Shown here: one piece after another, positions 50,101-58,434 of the stretch
How positions within the stretch are numbered: position 1 is the first letter of the stretch
How the letters are laid out: every line of letters begins with the position of its first letter
Program-made: the position numbers and the translations under genes
Assembly (NCBI GenBank): GCA_023436585.1
Contig: JAEZIN010000023.1
Coordinates: 1 to 64,000, forward strand
Direction of reading: 5' to 3'
Source of the DNA: Bacillota bacterium
GTDB lineage: Bacteria; Bacillota; Clostridia; Christensenellales; Aristaeellaceae
Length of the DNA stretch: 64,000 bases
Notes under the pieces: generated by a model
Database searches by the model: none
Told to the model about the DNA's origin: nothing
Seen by the model: only the letters and a program-made list of their open reading frames with translations

Positions 50101-51733
50101 CGCTGACGGTGGCGGCACCCTCCAGCTGATAGCCGGCAGGCTTCCTATTGGGATCCGCGTTGACGGGCACATTGCTGCTGCCCGCCGGGATTTGTACGGA
50201 ATCCTCGCCAAGGGGCTGGCCGCCCTGCAAGTAGATAACGGGCACAGAAATCATGGAAGGAGTGTATTGGAAGGTCACGGTGGCGGGGTTCGCGTTGCCG
50301 CTGCCGTCCACGGTGATATAAACGGAGCTGTCGCCCGAAAGGGTATACGCTTCAAAGCCCGGGATGGTAGAAGGAGCGTCGATGCGGTTCTCCTGGCCTT
50401 CCACTGCGGTAAAGGTGGTGCCGCCCATATCGGCGCCGTCGCTGCCCCTGTAGTAGACATCCACCACTTTTTGGGACGGCGGCTTGGTTGTAGGCTCCTG
50501 GGTGGGTTCCGGCGTAACGGGCGGGTTATAGTAGAAGGTGATGGCCGCGGGACTCGCGTTGCCGCTGCTATCCACGGTGATGTAGTATTCGGTCTCCCCT
50601 GTCAGGGTATAATCGCCAAAGGCGGGAGGAGCTACGACATGGTTTTCCTCGCCTTCCACGGCGGTAATGGAATCACTACCGAAATTCGTGCCGTCGGTGC
50701 CCTGGTAGGAGATGCTGACGGGCACCTGGGCCGGCGGCTTAGGCGTGGGTTCGTCCGTAGGTTCCGGCGTGGCGGGAGGATCGTAATAGAAGGTGATGGA
50801 GGAAGGATCCGCGTTGCCGTCGGAATCCACGTTGATGTTATATTCGGTTTGCCCGGTGAGGGTATAGCCGTCGATTTCGGCAGGGGCCTTAACATTGTTT
50901 TGCTCGCCTTCCACGGCAACGATGGAGTCACCGCCAAGGTTCGCGCCGTCGTTGCCCTGATAGGTAATGCTGACAGGCACCTGGGCCGGCGGCTTGGGCG
51001 TGGGCTCTTGCGTCGGTTCCGGTGTCGGCGTTTGGGGAGGATTGTAATAGAAGGTGACGGAGGACGGATTCGCGTTGCCGCTTCCATCCACGTTGATGTT
51101 ATATCCGGTTTCCCCGGTCAGGGTATAGCCGTTGATTTCCGTAGGGGCATTGATGCGGTTTTCTTCACCCTCCACGGCGGGGAAGGAGGTGCTGCCAAGA
51201 TTCGCGCCGTCATTGCCCTGATAGTAGACATCTACATTGGCCTGGGCCGGCGGCTTGGCCGTGGGCTCCTCCGTAGGCACCGGCTCCTGCGGAGCGATGC
51301 TGGTGGATATGTACAGGATAATGGTAGGGGAAAGCTGATTGCCGCCCCCGTCGTATGCTGTAATGTACTTGGCTTCGCTGGTGTTCAGGCCGCTGGCATT
51401 TTGGACATTGGTCAATGTCATATTGCCAACGCCCTCACCGGCGTCATATACATAGTCGCTGTGGCCGGGCGCGCTTAAAGACAGCGTCAGGCTTTGGAGC
51501 GGCGCGTCACTGGAGATCTGAACCCAGAAGACGCTTTCCTCCATCCAGCCAAGCGGACTTGCCATCGCGCCTTGGGTGTTTCCGCTGCCATCCGTCCAGG
51601 AGACGTAAATCTCCAGCTCGCTCCATTTGGATGCGGCCGTGGCGGGTGCTGACACCCATGGGAAGGCCATGAGCAAAACCATCACAAGGGATAGCATGCG
51701 CCGGCCTAAGGTGTTTTGGAGATTTTTTTTCAT
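47105..51733 (-). CDS. Giant cell-surface protein: nine MucBP-like repeats, four SH3b domains, transmembrane anchor, low-complexity tail
   Basis: 1542 aa. Signal peptide about 1-34; an N-terminal beta domain to about 145; then nine repeats of 60-85 residues (VPVEYVKDGQVFQTYTEQI..., ending ..VTFNYI) resembling MucBP. The first four are separated by Pro-Thr linkers (TPEPTQEPTPKPP). Four SH3b-like units follow (about 870-1290), joined by Thr-Pro-Ser linkers, then an Asn-rich run of ten N and a transmembrane helix (FIWLGLGVVLLGGFGGLYAYAL, about 1380). The last 140 residues are a Pro/Gln/Ala/Gly-rich tail that would be cytoplasmic. No LPXTG motif. It probably links wall and membrane or serves as an adhesin. 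It has its own promoter and terminator. Confidence 0.88.
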   Translation of the reverse strand: MKKNLQNTLGRRMLSLVMVLLMAFPWVSAPATAASKWSELEIYVSWTDGSGNTQGAMASPLGWMEESVFWVQISSDAPLQSLTLSLSAPGHSDYVYDAGEGVGNMTLTNVQNASGLNTSEAKYITAYDGGGNQLSPTIILYISTSIAPQEPVPTEEPTAKPPAQANVDVYYQGNDGANLGSTSFPAVEGEENRINAPTEINGYTLTGETGYNINVDGSGNANPSSVTFYYNPPQTPTPEPTQEPTPKPPAQVPVSITYQGNDGANLGGDSIVAVEGEQNNVKAPAEIDGYTLTGQTEYNINVDSDGNADPSSITFYYDPPATPEPTDEPTPKPPAQVPVSISYQGTDGTNFGSDSITAVEGEENHVVAPPAFGDYTLTGETEYYITVDSSGNASPAAITFYYNPPVTPEPTQEPTTKPPSQKVVDVYYRGSDGADMGGTTFTAVEGQENRIDAPSTIPGFEAYTLSGDSSVYITVDGSGNANPATVTFQYTPSMISVPVIYLQGGQPLGEDSVQIPAGSSNVPVNADPNRKPAGYQLEGAATVSVSVDTKGRATPETVTFNYIEIPAQSVQVSIEYAKEGVVFQTDSRTVSIPGTATVDEIPGLTPEGFRLEGAASVQVTVDSQGAATPAKVVFNYIPNPVAPALVPVEYVKDGQVFQTYTEQISAGTSKPVDMKNEFAPAGYYLEGASSVNVTVDALGAASPNKVVFNFIANPVGPALVPVEYVKDGQVFQTYTEQIAANSSKPVGMKAEFTPDGYQLDGPSSVNVAVDANGTATPNKVTFTFVKIPAQSVQVSIEYVKDGAVFETGSKTISIPGTATVDANPGLTPNGYKLNGPTSVNVAVDAQGVATPSKVTFSYVPSVTETPIPVGSAIDRWGVTSSKVNFRSAPVKNNKNLIKEVPQGTHVWMYESQYNEANEVWTRVRIDGQDGYIMTEFVDMMTQAQSDQYQASLPTPMPTRSPVPTTSVSPAPTTPPPSQYTGYALTNRQVALRVEVSDQDQSILTTLPLNTLVLVAGQVNQGTQPWSLVETLDEINGYVPDDALRRITPEEAKYYIDQYNAAHPTNSPTPSPSPSPTPVQQSGYATTLGDNVPMRGAADPNSMLVNMLAKNTIVYVSGQEYLDNIAWHIVRLGEKWGYIRADQLRWLSRQETEDYLKSLNTPTPTPAPTPPPLDQNSPSSYGYVNKDGVNFRKAPGNGTRIRLLNKYSFALVLGSTQLDGKTWYKVNQAGTEGYISSEFFDVLSLAELEDFLQSPEYSQGTNNSGNNNNNNNNNNGGNNEPSSPEDWNVGTWTNPNTGLNASYEPFDPYTTPEPQATPTPSPTPEPFITIPPPTDPPVQTQSDSPSFIWLGLGVVLLGGFGGLYAYALHKSNQRKAAARAAQRRAAMQQNPQSGARPYARATNAPMVPPASGTQAKPGTPQAGAQRPQSPGSASPYGQRPAGAQPGTTDPRTAAARPAQPGAAPAARPGQQPSAFARPTGAQPGAQQPAVFRPDAQGNASAPDGQGGTTQRNSTLGNTTRQPRTARHTGTSDQNTPTDTNETL

Positions 51734-51772
51734 GGGTGAAATCCCTCCTCAATATGGTGGGCCATGTATACG

Positions 51773-51801
51773 ATTGTAGTATTCTTCCGCCGTAATGTCA
51801 A
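51773..51801 (-). promoter_or_regulatory. Promoter of the giant surface-protein gene
   Basis: Perfect TTGACA (51801-51796), 17-bp spacer, TACAAT (51778-51773) on the minus strand, 40 bases before the ATG. Confidence 0.82.
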
Positions 51802-51920
51802 TTCAATGGAGGTTGGAAAATGTTGCGGCGGCGGGCTTTTGGCAGGATTGCGGCGCCATCTGGCGAATAACGATAGGTATACGGCGTGAAAATTGCCGCG
51901 CCGGGGGAGGCGTTGGACTC

Positions 51921-52469
51921 ATGGGGGATGAAGCATTGCGGGAGACCCCTTTCCAGAAGAAGGCCGTGTATGATGGCAGGATCATTTCGGTAGAGAACTG
52001 GCAGGTGCGTTTGCCCGACGGCAGGGAAGCCTTCCGGGAAGTGGTGAAGCACCCAGGCGCCGCGGCCATCGTCCCTGTGGATAATGACGGGTATGTGACG
52101 CTGGTGCGCCAGCACAGGGTGGTCATCGACCGGATGACCTGGGAAATTCCCGCAGGGAAGCTGAACTTTGCCGGGGAGGATCCCTTTGACTGCGCCGTCC
52201 GGGAACTGGAGGAAGAAACGGGGCTGCGTGCGGGCAAATGGGACCTGTTAACCCGCGTGGACACTACGCCGGGCTTTTGCACCGAGCGCATCGCCCTGTA
52301 CCTGGCTACGGACCTCACCCAACATGAGACGCACGCGGATGAGGATGAGTTCCTGCTGATCAAGCGCATTCCCATCAAGGATGCCGTGGACCAGGTGCTG
52401 GCGGGACAGCTTTCCGACGCCAAGACGGCGCTGGGCATTTTGATGGCCTATCACCGTCTGCATGCCTGA
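51921..52469 (+). CDS. NUDIX hydrolase, ADP-ribose pyrophosphatase type
   Basis: 182 aa from the ATG at 51921, ten bases after GGGGGAGG; longer frames upstream lack a ribosome site. The ADPRase pattern is clear: GRIISVENWQVRLPDGREAFREVVKHPGAAAIVP, then VTLVRQHR and the Nudix box starting PAGKLNFAGEDPFDCAVREL with EEETGL. The Nudix box has one extra residue between the first Gly and the first Glu (NFAGE). TPGFCTERIALYLATDL is the typical ADPRase follow-up. It hydrolyses ADP-ribose or similar nucleotide sugars. It is followed by a small membrane protein and a GNAT. Confidence 0.92.
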   Translation: MGDEALRETPFQKKAVYDGRIISVENWQVRLPDGREAFREVVKHPGAAAIVPVDNDGYVTLVRQHRVVIDRMTWEIPAGKLNFAGEDPFDCAVRELEEETGLRAGKWDLLTRVDTTPGFCTERIALYLATDLTQHETHADEDEFLLIKRIPIKDAVDQVLAGQLSDAKTALGILMAYHRLHA

Positions 52470-52585
52470 ACAGGTTGTTTCATATAAATAACGAACGATC
52501 CGGGGGTACGCATCCCTTGCCCGAAGGAATTTATGGGCAGAAACGAGGGCACGCTGTATATGACCCCGTGAAAGGAGGTCCGCCA

Positions 52586-52747
52586 ATGGAAAAAAACCGC
52601 GGCCATTCCGTCTTTCTTGTGATGATGGTTCTTTTGCTTGTCATCGGCCTGGTGGTGCTCTTTTGGGGTGCCGCAACGTATGTGAAGCCGCGCATGCCCT
52701 TTTTAGGGCCGCAGGTCAACCTTCGTATGATCATTTCGGGAGAGTAA
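52586..52747 (+). CDS. Small single-pass membrane protein
   Basis: 53 aa. The ATG lies seven bases after a perfect AAAGGAGG. It has a charged N-terminus (MEKNRGHS), one transmembrane helix (about 9-32: VFLVMMVLLLVIGLVVLFWG) and a 20-residue tail with VKPRMPFLGPQVNLRMIISGE. No family recognised. Its stop overlaps the ribosome site of the following acetyltransferase gene, so the two are translationally linked. Confidence 0.7.
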   Translation: MEKNRGHSVFLVMMVLLLVIGLVVLFWGAATYVKPRMPFLGPQVNLRMIISGE

Positions 52748-52752
52748 GCATC

Positions 52753-53373
52753 TTGACACCAACAAAAGCAATGCCGGAAGGGCTTGAAATTATCATGCAG
52801 CTTTTTGACAGCGTATTTACCCGACTGCCTGAACTAACCACAGACAGGCTGCTGCTGCGCGCCATGCGCATGGCCGACGCAAAAGATATTTTTGAATACT
52901 CCTGCGACCCGCAGGTAGCGCGCCATGTGCTTTGGGAGGCCCATCAAAACATACATCAAACCAGGGCGTATATCCGGTATGTGCTAAGGCAGTACAGGGC
53001 CGGCACCCCCAGCAGCTTTTGCATTGTGCTCAAGGATACGGGGAAGGTGATCGGCACCATCGGCTTTATGTGGGTAAGCAATGAAAACCGATCCGCCGAG
53101 GTGGGCTACAGCCTTTCCAGAGCTCACTGGAACCAGGGCTACATGACGGAAGCGCTGAGGGAAGTTTTGCGTTTTGGCTTTGAGACGCTGAACCTCAACC
53201 GCATCGAGGCCCAGCATGAATGCGACAACCCTGCCAGCGGCCGGGTGATGGAGCATGTGGGCATGCGCAGGGAGGGAACGATCCGGGAGCGGCTTTACAA
53301 CAAATCCCGCTTTGTGGATGTGGAATTGTATGCCATTTTGCGGGAAGAGTGGCGCAAGCTGCACGCGCACTGA
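52753..53373 (+). CDS. GNAT family N-acetyltransferase, RimJ/RimL-like
   Basis: 206 aa if started at TTG 52753 (GGGAGAG eight bases upstream); an ATG at 52795 would give 192 aa and also fits the family. RimJ/RimL hallmarks: ELTTDRLLLRAMRMADAKDI, VIGTIGFMWVS, the acetyl-CoA loop region RAHWNQGYMTEALREVLRFGF, and NLNRIEAQHECDNPASGRVMEHVGMRREG near the end. It acetylates an N-terminus or small molecule; target unknown. It is in a unit with the small membrane protein upstream. Confidence 0.88.
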   Translation: MTPTKAMPEGLEIIMQLFDSVFTRLPELTTDRLLLRAMRMADAKDIFEYSCDPQVARHVLWEAHQNIHQTRAYIRYVLRQYRAGTPSSFCIVLKDTGKVIGTIGFMWVSNENRSAEVGYSLSRAHWNQGYMTEALREVLRFGFETLNLNRIEAQHECDNPASGRVMEHVGMRREGTIRERLYNKSRFVDVELYAILREEWRKLHAH

Positions 53374-53424
53374 TACTGTATGCTTCCATCCATGCCCATT
53401 GCAAAAGATGGATGAAGATGAGAA

Positions 53425-53689
53425 GGCCCTCCTTCCAATGGAAGGAGGGCCCCAGCGTATCAACAAAGTGGCCATGCCACTTTGTTGAGCTTTTCCCTCG
53501 CTGCACTGCAAAATGGCTATGCCATTTTGCGGCCGTTTGCTCGGGCAAGGAAGGAATTTCTACGAAATTCCTGCGCAAACCACCGCACATGTCGCTGGTT
53601 TGCGATCTAGAATCGAAGGGCTTCGGCCCTCCGATGCCTCCCGGGGTTTTTTGACGGACTGAGGCCCCCCTTCCAATGGAAGGAGGGCC
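53425..53689. repeat. Hairpin-rich intergenic element bounded by GGCCCTCCTTCC palindromes
   Basis: The 346-base gap 53374-53719 has no gene. Two nearly identical hairpins (GGCCCTCCTTCC-AAT-GGAAGGAGGGCC at 53425-53451 and a one-mismatch copy at 53663-53689) flank a 210-base core. The core contains two more perfect palindromes: CAACAAAGTGGC/GCCACTTTGTTG near 53460-53486 and CAAAATGGC/GCCATTTTG near 53509-53529. A CAAAGTAGCGATAGCCACTTTG relative of the third occurs at 47039-47060. The right hairpin followed by CTTTTC may act as the GNAT terminator. Confidence 0.7.
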
Positions 53690-53719
53690 CCTTTTCACAT
53701 CATTGTCAAGCTATTGCGA

Positions 53720-55267
53720 TCAGTAGGTAACATCGCCGTTCATCGTGGTCAGCAGGGAGGGCGGCAGGTTCTGCATGATCTGGCCCATCTGCATCATCAT
53801 GCTCATGCTGAGCTCCTGGCCCCAGGCCTCCAGCTCTTCCGCGCTCATTTTGCCCGGGCGAATGCTGTCCTCACCGATGACGGGGAATTCCACGGGCTCG
53901 CCGGAAATGCTGGTGTACAGGATGGAAGCGGCGGGCGCGCTCTGGCCGGTGAGGTAAACATCCAGCTTGCCTTCGATCTTGATATCCGCGCCGCTGGGGG
54001 CGGTGTTGGTGGTGTTGTCCAGAAGGGCACCCATCACCTGCCCGAAGTTGCTGATTTCCGCGTTCAGCTTCCAGGAATCCTTTATACTTGTGCCGGAGGT
54101 TTCCTTTTTGCCCGCGAAATCAAGCTTCATGCCGAATACGTCCATGCCCATCTGGCCGGCATTCACAGCCACTTGCCACTGGGAATTTCCATCTGCAACA
54201 TCCTTTGTGTTGAAATCGAAGTTGAAGCTGTCCGCGCCGGAGACCACATCAAAGCTAAGCTCCGTATGGGCGCCGTCGGCCTCGGTCTTTACATAGTATC
54301 CGGCCAGAATGGTATCCTGTGCCTTTTCTTTGTCCTCACCGAAGATGCTGGCTTTGAACTCCAGGGCCACCAGGGCGCCTGCGTTGTTCATCCAGGTGGT
54401 GACGGTGAAGGGTTCAGGCAGGGAGGGGGCGGCTTCCTTCAGGAATTTTTCGGATACTGTTTTCAACCCTTCTTTGAGTTCCGCTTTATCGGATGACAGA
54501 TTACCGGCATCCGGTGCCACGGTGGATACATAGGAGAAGATCGTATCCAGGTTCTCATCCTTACCGGCCCAATTGGCGAAAATGGCCAGCGCATCTGCAA
54601 TTTGCTGGGCGGACAGGGAATACACCGTCTGTACCGTGGCAGCGTCGTGCTTGTCGCTTTCAAAGGTGCCGTTTACCACCTCCGGGTTGGCGATCAGCTG
54701 GGAGAACCAGGCCGTGAGCGGCATGAGCAGATCCTGCTGCAGGCTCTGCTGATCAAATTCCGGCATCTGCGGCATTTCGCCGTTCAAGATCGACATGTAC
54801 ATTTTCAGGTAGTTCTTGTAAAAGGAGACCATCGCCTCGTCGGCTCCCTGCGCTTCCATTTGGGTGACCATGAGCTGGATGTACTCATCCATTGTGAAGG
54901 AAAGCGTCTTGTCGCCAAACAGGTTGCTCTTCAAATGAAACTGTTTCCCGTCCGCTTCCACTACCTCGGTAAAGGAAAGGGAAGGTTTGTCCTGCAGGAA
55001 AATGTCTGATTGGATCAGAACATCGCCATCCTTTTGCTGGGTGACGCTTTCCAGGCGCAATGCCTTGAGCAGGTCCGCCACAGGAACAAGGTTCGTATCT
55101 TTGGTGAGCATCTCACCGGGCACAAAGGTGACGGTCGTCTTTACGCTGCGCCCGGCGCCTGCGGCCAAATCCAGGAAGGAATCAGACGCATTTTCCCCAA
55201 GGGAAAGCACAGGGACGGCAAGCAGCGCCAGTACCAGCATCACGGCTGTCAACTTGCGGATTTTCAT
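53720..55267 (-). CDS. Secreted hypothetical protein, 515 aa
   Basis: Starts at the ATG at 55267 with AAAGGAG upstream. A signal peptide (about 1-23, MKIRKLTAVMLVLALLAVPVLSLG) is not followed by a lipobox cysteine. The mature protein is acidic, without internal membrane helices, and looks like repeating beta-sheet and helix units (KTVTFVPGEMLTKDT, FNFDFNTKDVADGNSQWQV). Similar secreted proteins with DSFLDLAAGAGRS-type starts occur in Clostridia, but I recognise no functional domain. The Met-rich stretch MSMMMQMGQIMQNL lies near the C-terminus. Single gene. Confidence 0.8.
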   Translation of the reverse strand: MKIRKLTAVMLVLALLAVPVLSLGENASDSFLDLAAGAGRSVKTTVTFVPGEMLTKDTNLVPVADLLKALRLESVTQQKDGDVLIQSDIFLQDKPSLSFTEVVEADGKQFHLKSNLFGDKTLSFTMDEYIQLMVTQMEAQGADEAMVSFYKNYLKMYMSILNGEMPQMPEFDQQSLQQDLLMPLTAWFSQLIANPEVVNGTFESDKHDAATVQTVYSLSAQQIADALAIFANWAGKDENLDTIFSYVSTVAPDAGNLSSDKAELKEGLKTVSEKFLKEAAPSLPEPFTVTTWMNNAGALVALEFKASIFGEDKEKAQDTILAGYYVKTEADGAHTELSFDVVSGADSFNFDFNTKDVADGNSQWQVAVNAGQMGMDVFGMKLDFAGKKETSGTSIKDSWKLNAEISNFGQVMGALLDNTTNTAPSGADIKIEGKLDVYLTGQSAPAASILYTSISGEPVEFPVIGEDSIRPGKMSAEELEAWGQELSMSMMMQMGQIMQNLPPSLLTTMNGDVTY

Positions 55268-55585
55268 AGGAATCTCCTTTCTTTCTCCATATCGCATACA
55301 AGCAATACAGTCAATGTTATTATATATGCAACCGTTTGCTTTGTCATCCATTTCCTGTCTGAGATGTGCAGGAAAATGTTTGAAACCCACAAGGAGCGGC
55401 GCAAAAGCAAACGCAGCCCCGTGGCGGCGGGTTTAAACCCCAAAGCGCCTAATGGTAAAATGCACAAAAAACGGAAAGGTGAAACAAGCACACACCATAA
55501 TTTTGCGGAAATGCTCACTGTTTTCCTGCCATCCGCACAATGCTTCATTATTTCGTGCTCAGTTGTGCGCGTTTTTGAACAATTG

Positions 55586-55618
55586 CCCATGGTGCATGGG
55601 AATGTGCTGTGTTACAAT
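55586..55618 (+). promoter_or_regulatory. Putative operator-promoter of the GlpA-like operon
   Basis: A perfect inverted repeat CCCATG-GTG-CATGGG (55586-55600) overlaps the -35 area of an extended -10 element TGTTACAAT (55610-55618). The 414-base spacer 55268-55681 otherwise holds no gene; a CGGCA/TGCCG hairpin lies at about 55627-55645. Confidence 0.45.
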
Positions 55619-55681
55619 GAAAGCACGGCAGTTGTTTTGCCGTATTATACAGAATTATTGCTTAGAATCGGGGCGGTTTTA

Positions 55682-57142
55682 TTGCACCTGGATGTTTTGA
55701 TCATCGGGGCCGGCGTGGTGGGATGCGCACTTGCGCGCGAGTTGTCGCGCTATCAGGCAAGAATTGCGGTATTGGAGCGTATGGCCGATGTGGCGGAAGG
55801 CGCCAGCAAGGCCAACAGCGGCATCGTGCACGCTGGGTTTGACGCCAAGCCGGGGACGCTCAAGGCACTTTTGAATGTGGAAGGCGCGAAGATGTATCCG
55901 GACCTGTGCCGGGAGCTGGGCGCGCCGTATACCCAGCCCGGTGCGATGGTGCTGGGGTTCACGCAGGAGGATATGCTCACCCTGAAGGATTTGTATGAGC
56001 AGGGCGTTGCAAACGGCGTGGCCGGGTTGAAGCTTTTATCGGGGGCGGAAGTGCTGGCGTTGGAGCCCAACGTGAATCCGCAGGTAAAAGGCGCGCTGCT
56101 GGCGGAAACCAGCGGGCTGACCAGCCCCTATGAACTGAGCTTTGCGCTTTCTGACCACGCGGCGCAAAACGGTGCGGCATTTCATATGGAAACGGAAGTG
56201 CAAAGGCTCTACCAGGAGGGTGGTGTATGGCACGCGGTTACCGGCAGCGGGGAGTATACCGCCAGGGCTGTTGTCAACTGCGCCGGAACCCATTCCGCCA
56301 AGCTGCACAACATGATCTCCGATAAAAAATACACCATCGTCCCCCGCCGTGGTGAATACTACCTCATGGACAGGATGGCGCACCTGCCGTTTTCCCGTAC
56401 CATGTTCCAATGCCCCACCAAAATGGGCAAGGGCATACTGGTCAGCCCCACGGTGCACGGGAATCTTCTGCTGGGCCCCTCCGCCGAGGACATCGACGAC
56501 GACGCGGATACGGCTACCACTGCCCTGGGGCTGAAGGATGTGTTGGAAAAAGCGAGACTCACCTGGAAGAACGCTTCGCCCAGGGGCACCATCACCACCT
56601 TTTCGGGCATCCGCGCCCATGAAAGCAACGGCGATTTTGTGATCGGCCCGGTGGAAGGAGCGCCTATGGCTTTTGAGGCGCTGGGGATCGAGAGTCCGGG
56701 GCTTTCCGCCGCGCCGGCCATCGCAAGGCTGCTTGGCGGGCAGATTGTAAAGGTGCTGGACCTTCGGGAAAAGAGTGATTTCATTGCGGCCATACCCAGG
56801 CCCAAAGCCTTTCACGCCATGAGCCTTGCAGAGCGCGCGCAGGCGGTGCTTGATAACCCGGAAAACGGCAGCCTGGTCTGCCGGTGCGAGCAGGTCACCG
56901 AAGCGGAAATAAGGGAGGCCATCCGCCGCCCCGTAGGCGCGCGCACCATCGACGGTGTCAAGCGCCGCACCAGGGCCGGCATGGGCCGGTGCCAGGGGGG
57001 CTTTTGCAGCCCCAGGGTGCTCTCGATCCTTTCGGAAGAATTGGGTGTACCCTATACGCAGGTGACCAAATGCGGCGGAGACAGCCGGCTGCTGGTGGGC
57101 ACAATCGCCGAATCCGCGCTGGAGGTGGACCTTGATGACTGA
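55682..57142 (+). CDS. FAD-dependent glycerol-3-phosphate dehydrogenase-like protein with C-terminal BFD-type [2Fe-2S] domain
   Basis: 486 aa, starting with TTG at 55682 (weak GGGGCGG upstream; no ATG fits). FAD-binding motif VLIIGAGVVGCALARELSR (about 4-23); DAO domain to about 370; then a bacterioferredoxin-type [2Fe-2S] domain with CRCEQVTEAEI and GMGRCQGGFCSPR. This is the GlpA-like layout of anaerobic clostridial G3P dehydrogenases, which oxidise glycerol-3-phosphate to dihydroxyacetone phosphate. It overlaps the GlpB-like gene by eight bases. No glycerol kinase or facilitator gene is nearby, so a different hydroxy acid substrate cannot be excluded. Confidence 0.85.
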   Translation: MHLDVLIIGAGVVGCALARELSRYQARIAVLERMADVAEGASKANSGIVHAGFDAKPGTLKALLNVEGAKMYPDLCRELGAPYTQPGAMVLGFTQEDMLTLKDLYEQGVANGVAGLKLLSGAEVLALEPNVNPQVKGALLAETSGLTSPYELSFALSDHAAQNGAAFHMETEVQRLYQEGGVWHAVTGSGEYTARAVVNCAGTHSAKLHNMISDKKYTIVPRRGEYYLMDRMAHLPFSRTMFQCPTKMGKGILVSPTVHGNLLLGPSAEDIDDDADTATTALGLKDVLEKARLTWKNASPRGTITTFSGIRAHESNGDFVIGPVEGAPMAFEALGIESPGLSAAPAIARLLGGQIVKVLDLREKSDFIAAIPRPKAFHAMSLAERAQAVLDNPENGSLVCRCEQVTEAEIREAIRRPVGARTIDGVKRRTRAGMGRCQGGFCSPRVLSILSEELGVPYTQVTKCGGDSRLLVGTIAESALEVDLDD

Positions 57143-58421
57143 ACAAACAGGCAATCCCATCCTAAAGACAGATGTGCTTGTCATCGGCGCCGGTCCGGCG
57201 GGGTTGGCTGCCGCCATTGCCGCCCGGGAAGCCGGGATCAGTGATTTGATTGTGCTGGAACGGGAAGACTATCCCGGCGGCATCCTGCGCCAATGCATTC
57301 ACAACGGGTTCGGCCTGCACAGGTTCAAGGAGGAGCTGACCGGGCCGGAATACGCCCAGCGGGACATCGACAGGGCGGCGGAACTGGACATCCCCGTACA
57401 GTGCGGCACCACCGTGCTCACTGTTGCGGAAGACCATACCGTTACCGCCATCAGCCGGGAGCACGGCCTGCAGGTGTTTCATGCGGGGGCCGTCGTGCTG
57501 GCCATGGGCTGCCGGGAGCGGCCCAGGGGCGCGCTGGCCACGCCCGGCACCAGGTGCGCGGGCATCTTTTCGGCGGGAACAGCGCAGAAGTTTGTCAACC
57601 TGGAAGGCTATATGCCGGGCAAAAGGGTTCTTATCCTGGGCTCCGGGGATATCGGCCTCATCATGGCCAGGCGCATGACGCTGCAGGGGGCCAAGGTGCT
57701 GGCCTGCGTGGAGATCATGCCATTCTCCAGCGGTTTAAACCGCAACATCGTGCAGTGCCTGCAGGATTTTAACATACCTTTGCTTTTGAGCCATACCGTG
57801 GTGGACATCAGGGGGCGGGACAGGTTGACGGGTGTCACCGTGGCGAAAGTCGATGAAAACCGCAGCCCCATTCCCGGTACGGAAAAGGAATACGACTGCG
57901 ATACGCTGCTGTTGTCGGTGGGCCTGATCCCCGAAAACGAGCTGAGCGAAGGCGCCAATGTGAAGCTGTCGCCGGTCACCGGCGGCGCGGTGGTGGATGA
58001 TACGCTTCAAACCAGCGTGCCCGGCATATTTGCCTGCGGGAACGTATTGCATGTGCATGACCTGGTGGACCATGTCAGCGCCGAAAGCCTGCGCGCGGGC
58101 CGGGCGGCGGCGGGGTATGTTCAGGGCTTGAAGCCCGCAGGCCGTGCGGTGAACGTGCTGGACGGCGAGGGTGTTCGCGGTGCCGTTCCCCAAAGGCTGC
58201 ATCTGCCGGCAGAGGGGGAAGCGGCTTCCCCTGTGGATATCATGTTCCGGCCCGCCAGGGTGTTTGAGAACGCCTGGGTGGTGGTGCGCTCGGGGGATAC
58301 GGAACTGCTCCGTAGAAAAAACCGCATCCTGACCCCAGGGGAAATGGCGTCCGTCACCCTGCCGGAAAAGGCGGTCAGAGCACTGGCCCATTGCGATATC
58401 ACGGTAGAGATTGTGCCGTAA
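57135..58421 (+). CDS. NAD(P)/FAD-dependent oxidoreductase, GlpB-like partner
   Basis: 428 aa from the ATG at 57135 behind GGAGG; the ATGACTGA overlap couples it to the upstream gene. FAD motif VLVIGAGPAGLAAAIAAREAG (about 11-31), a second nucleotide fold with RVLILGSGDIGLIMARRM (about 165-182), and FACGNVLHVHDLVDHVSAE near the FAD end. It fits the pyridine-nucleotide-disulfide-type partner of GlpA-like enzymes and related BFD-linked oxidoreductases. Likely transfers electrons from the GlpA-like subunit to a carrier. Confidence 0.87.
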   Translation: MTEQTGNPILKTDVLVIGAGPAGLAAAIAAREAGISDLIVLEREDYPGGILRQCIHNGFGLHRFKEELTGPEYAQRDIDRAAELDIPVQCGTTVLTVAEDHTVTAISREHGLQVFHAGAVVLAMGCRERPRGALATPGTRCAGIFSAGTAQKFVNLEGYMPGKRVLILGSGDIGLIMARRMTLQGAKVLACVEIMPFSSGLNRNIVQCLQDFNIPLLLSHTVVDIRGRDRLTGVTVAKVDENRSPIPGTEKEYDCDTLLLSVGLIPENELSEGANVKLSPVTGGAVVDDTLQTSVPGIFACGNVLHVHDLVDHVSAESLRAGRAAAGYVQGLKPAGRAVNVLDGEGVRGAVPQRLHLPAEGEAASPVDIMFRPARVFENAWVVVRSGDTELLRRKNRILTPGEMASVTLPEKAVRALAHCDITVEIVP

Positions 58422-58434
58422 GCGGAGGATATAT

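Noticed and set aside
48902..51478. Very long plus-strand open frame (858 codons) opposite the giant surface-protein gene
   Set aside because: It is exactly antisense to the MucBP repeats, has no ribosome site, and its composition (Gly/Arg/Val/His-rich) reflects reading the repeats backwards. The minus-strand frame has signal peptide, domains, promoter and terminator.
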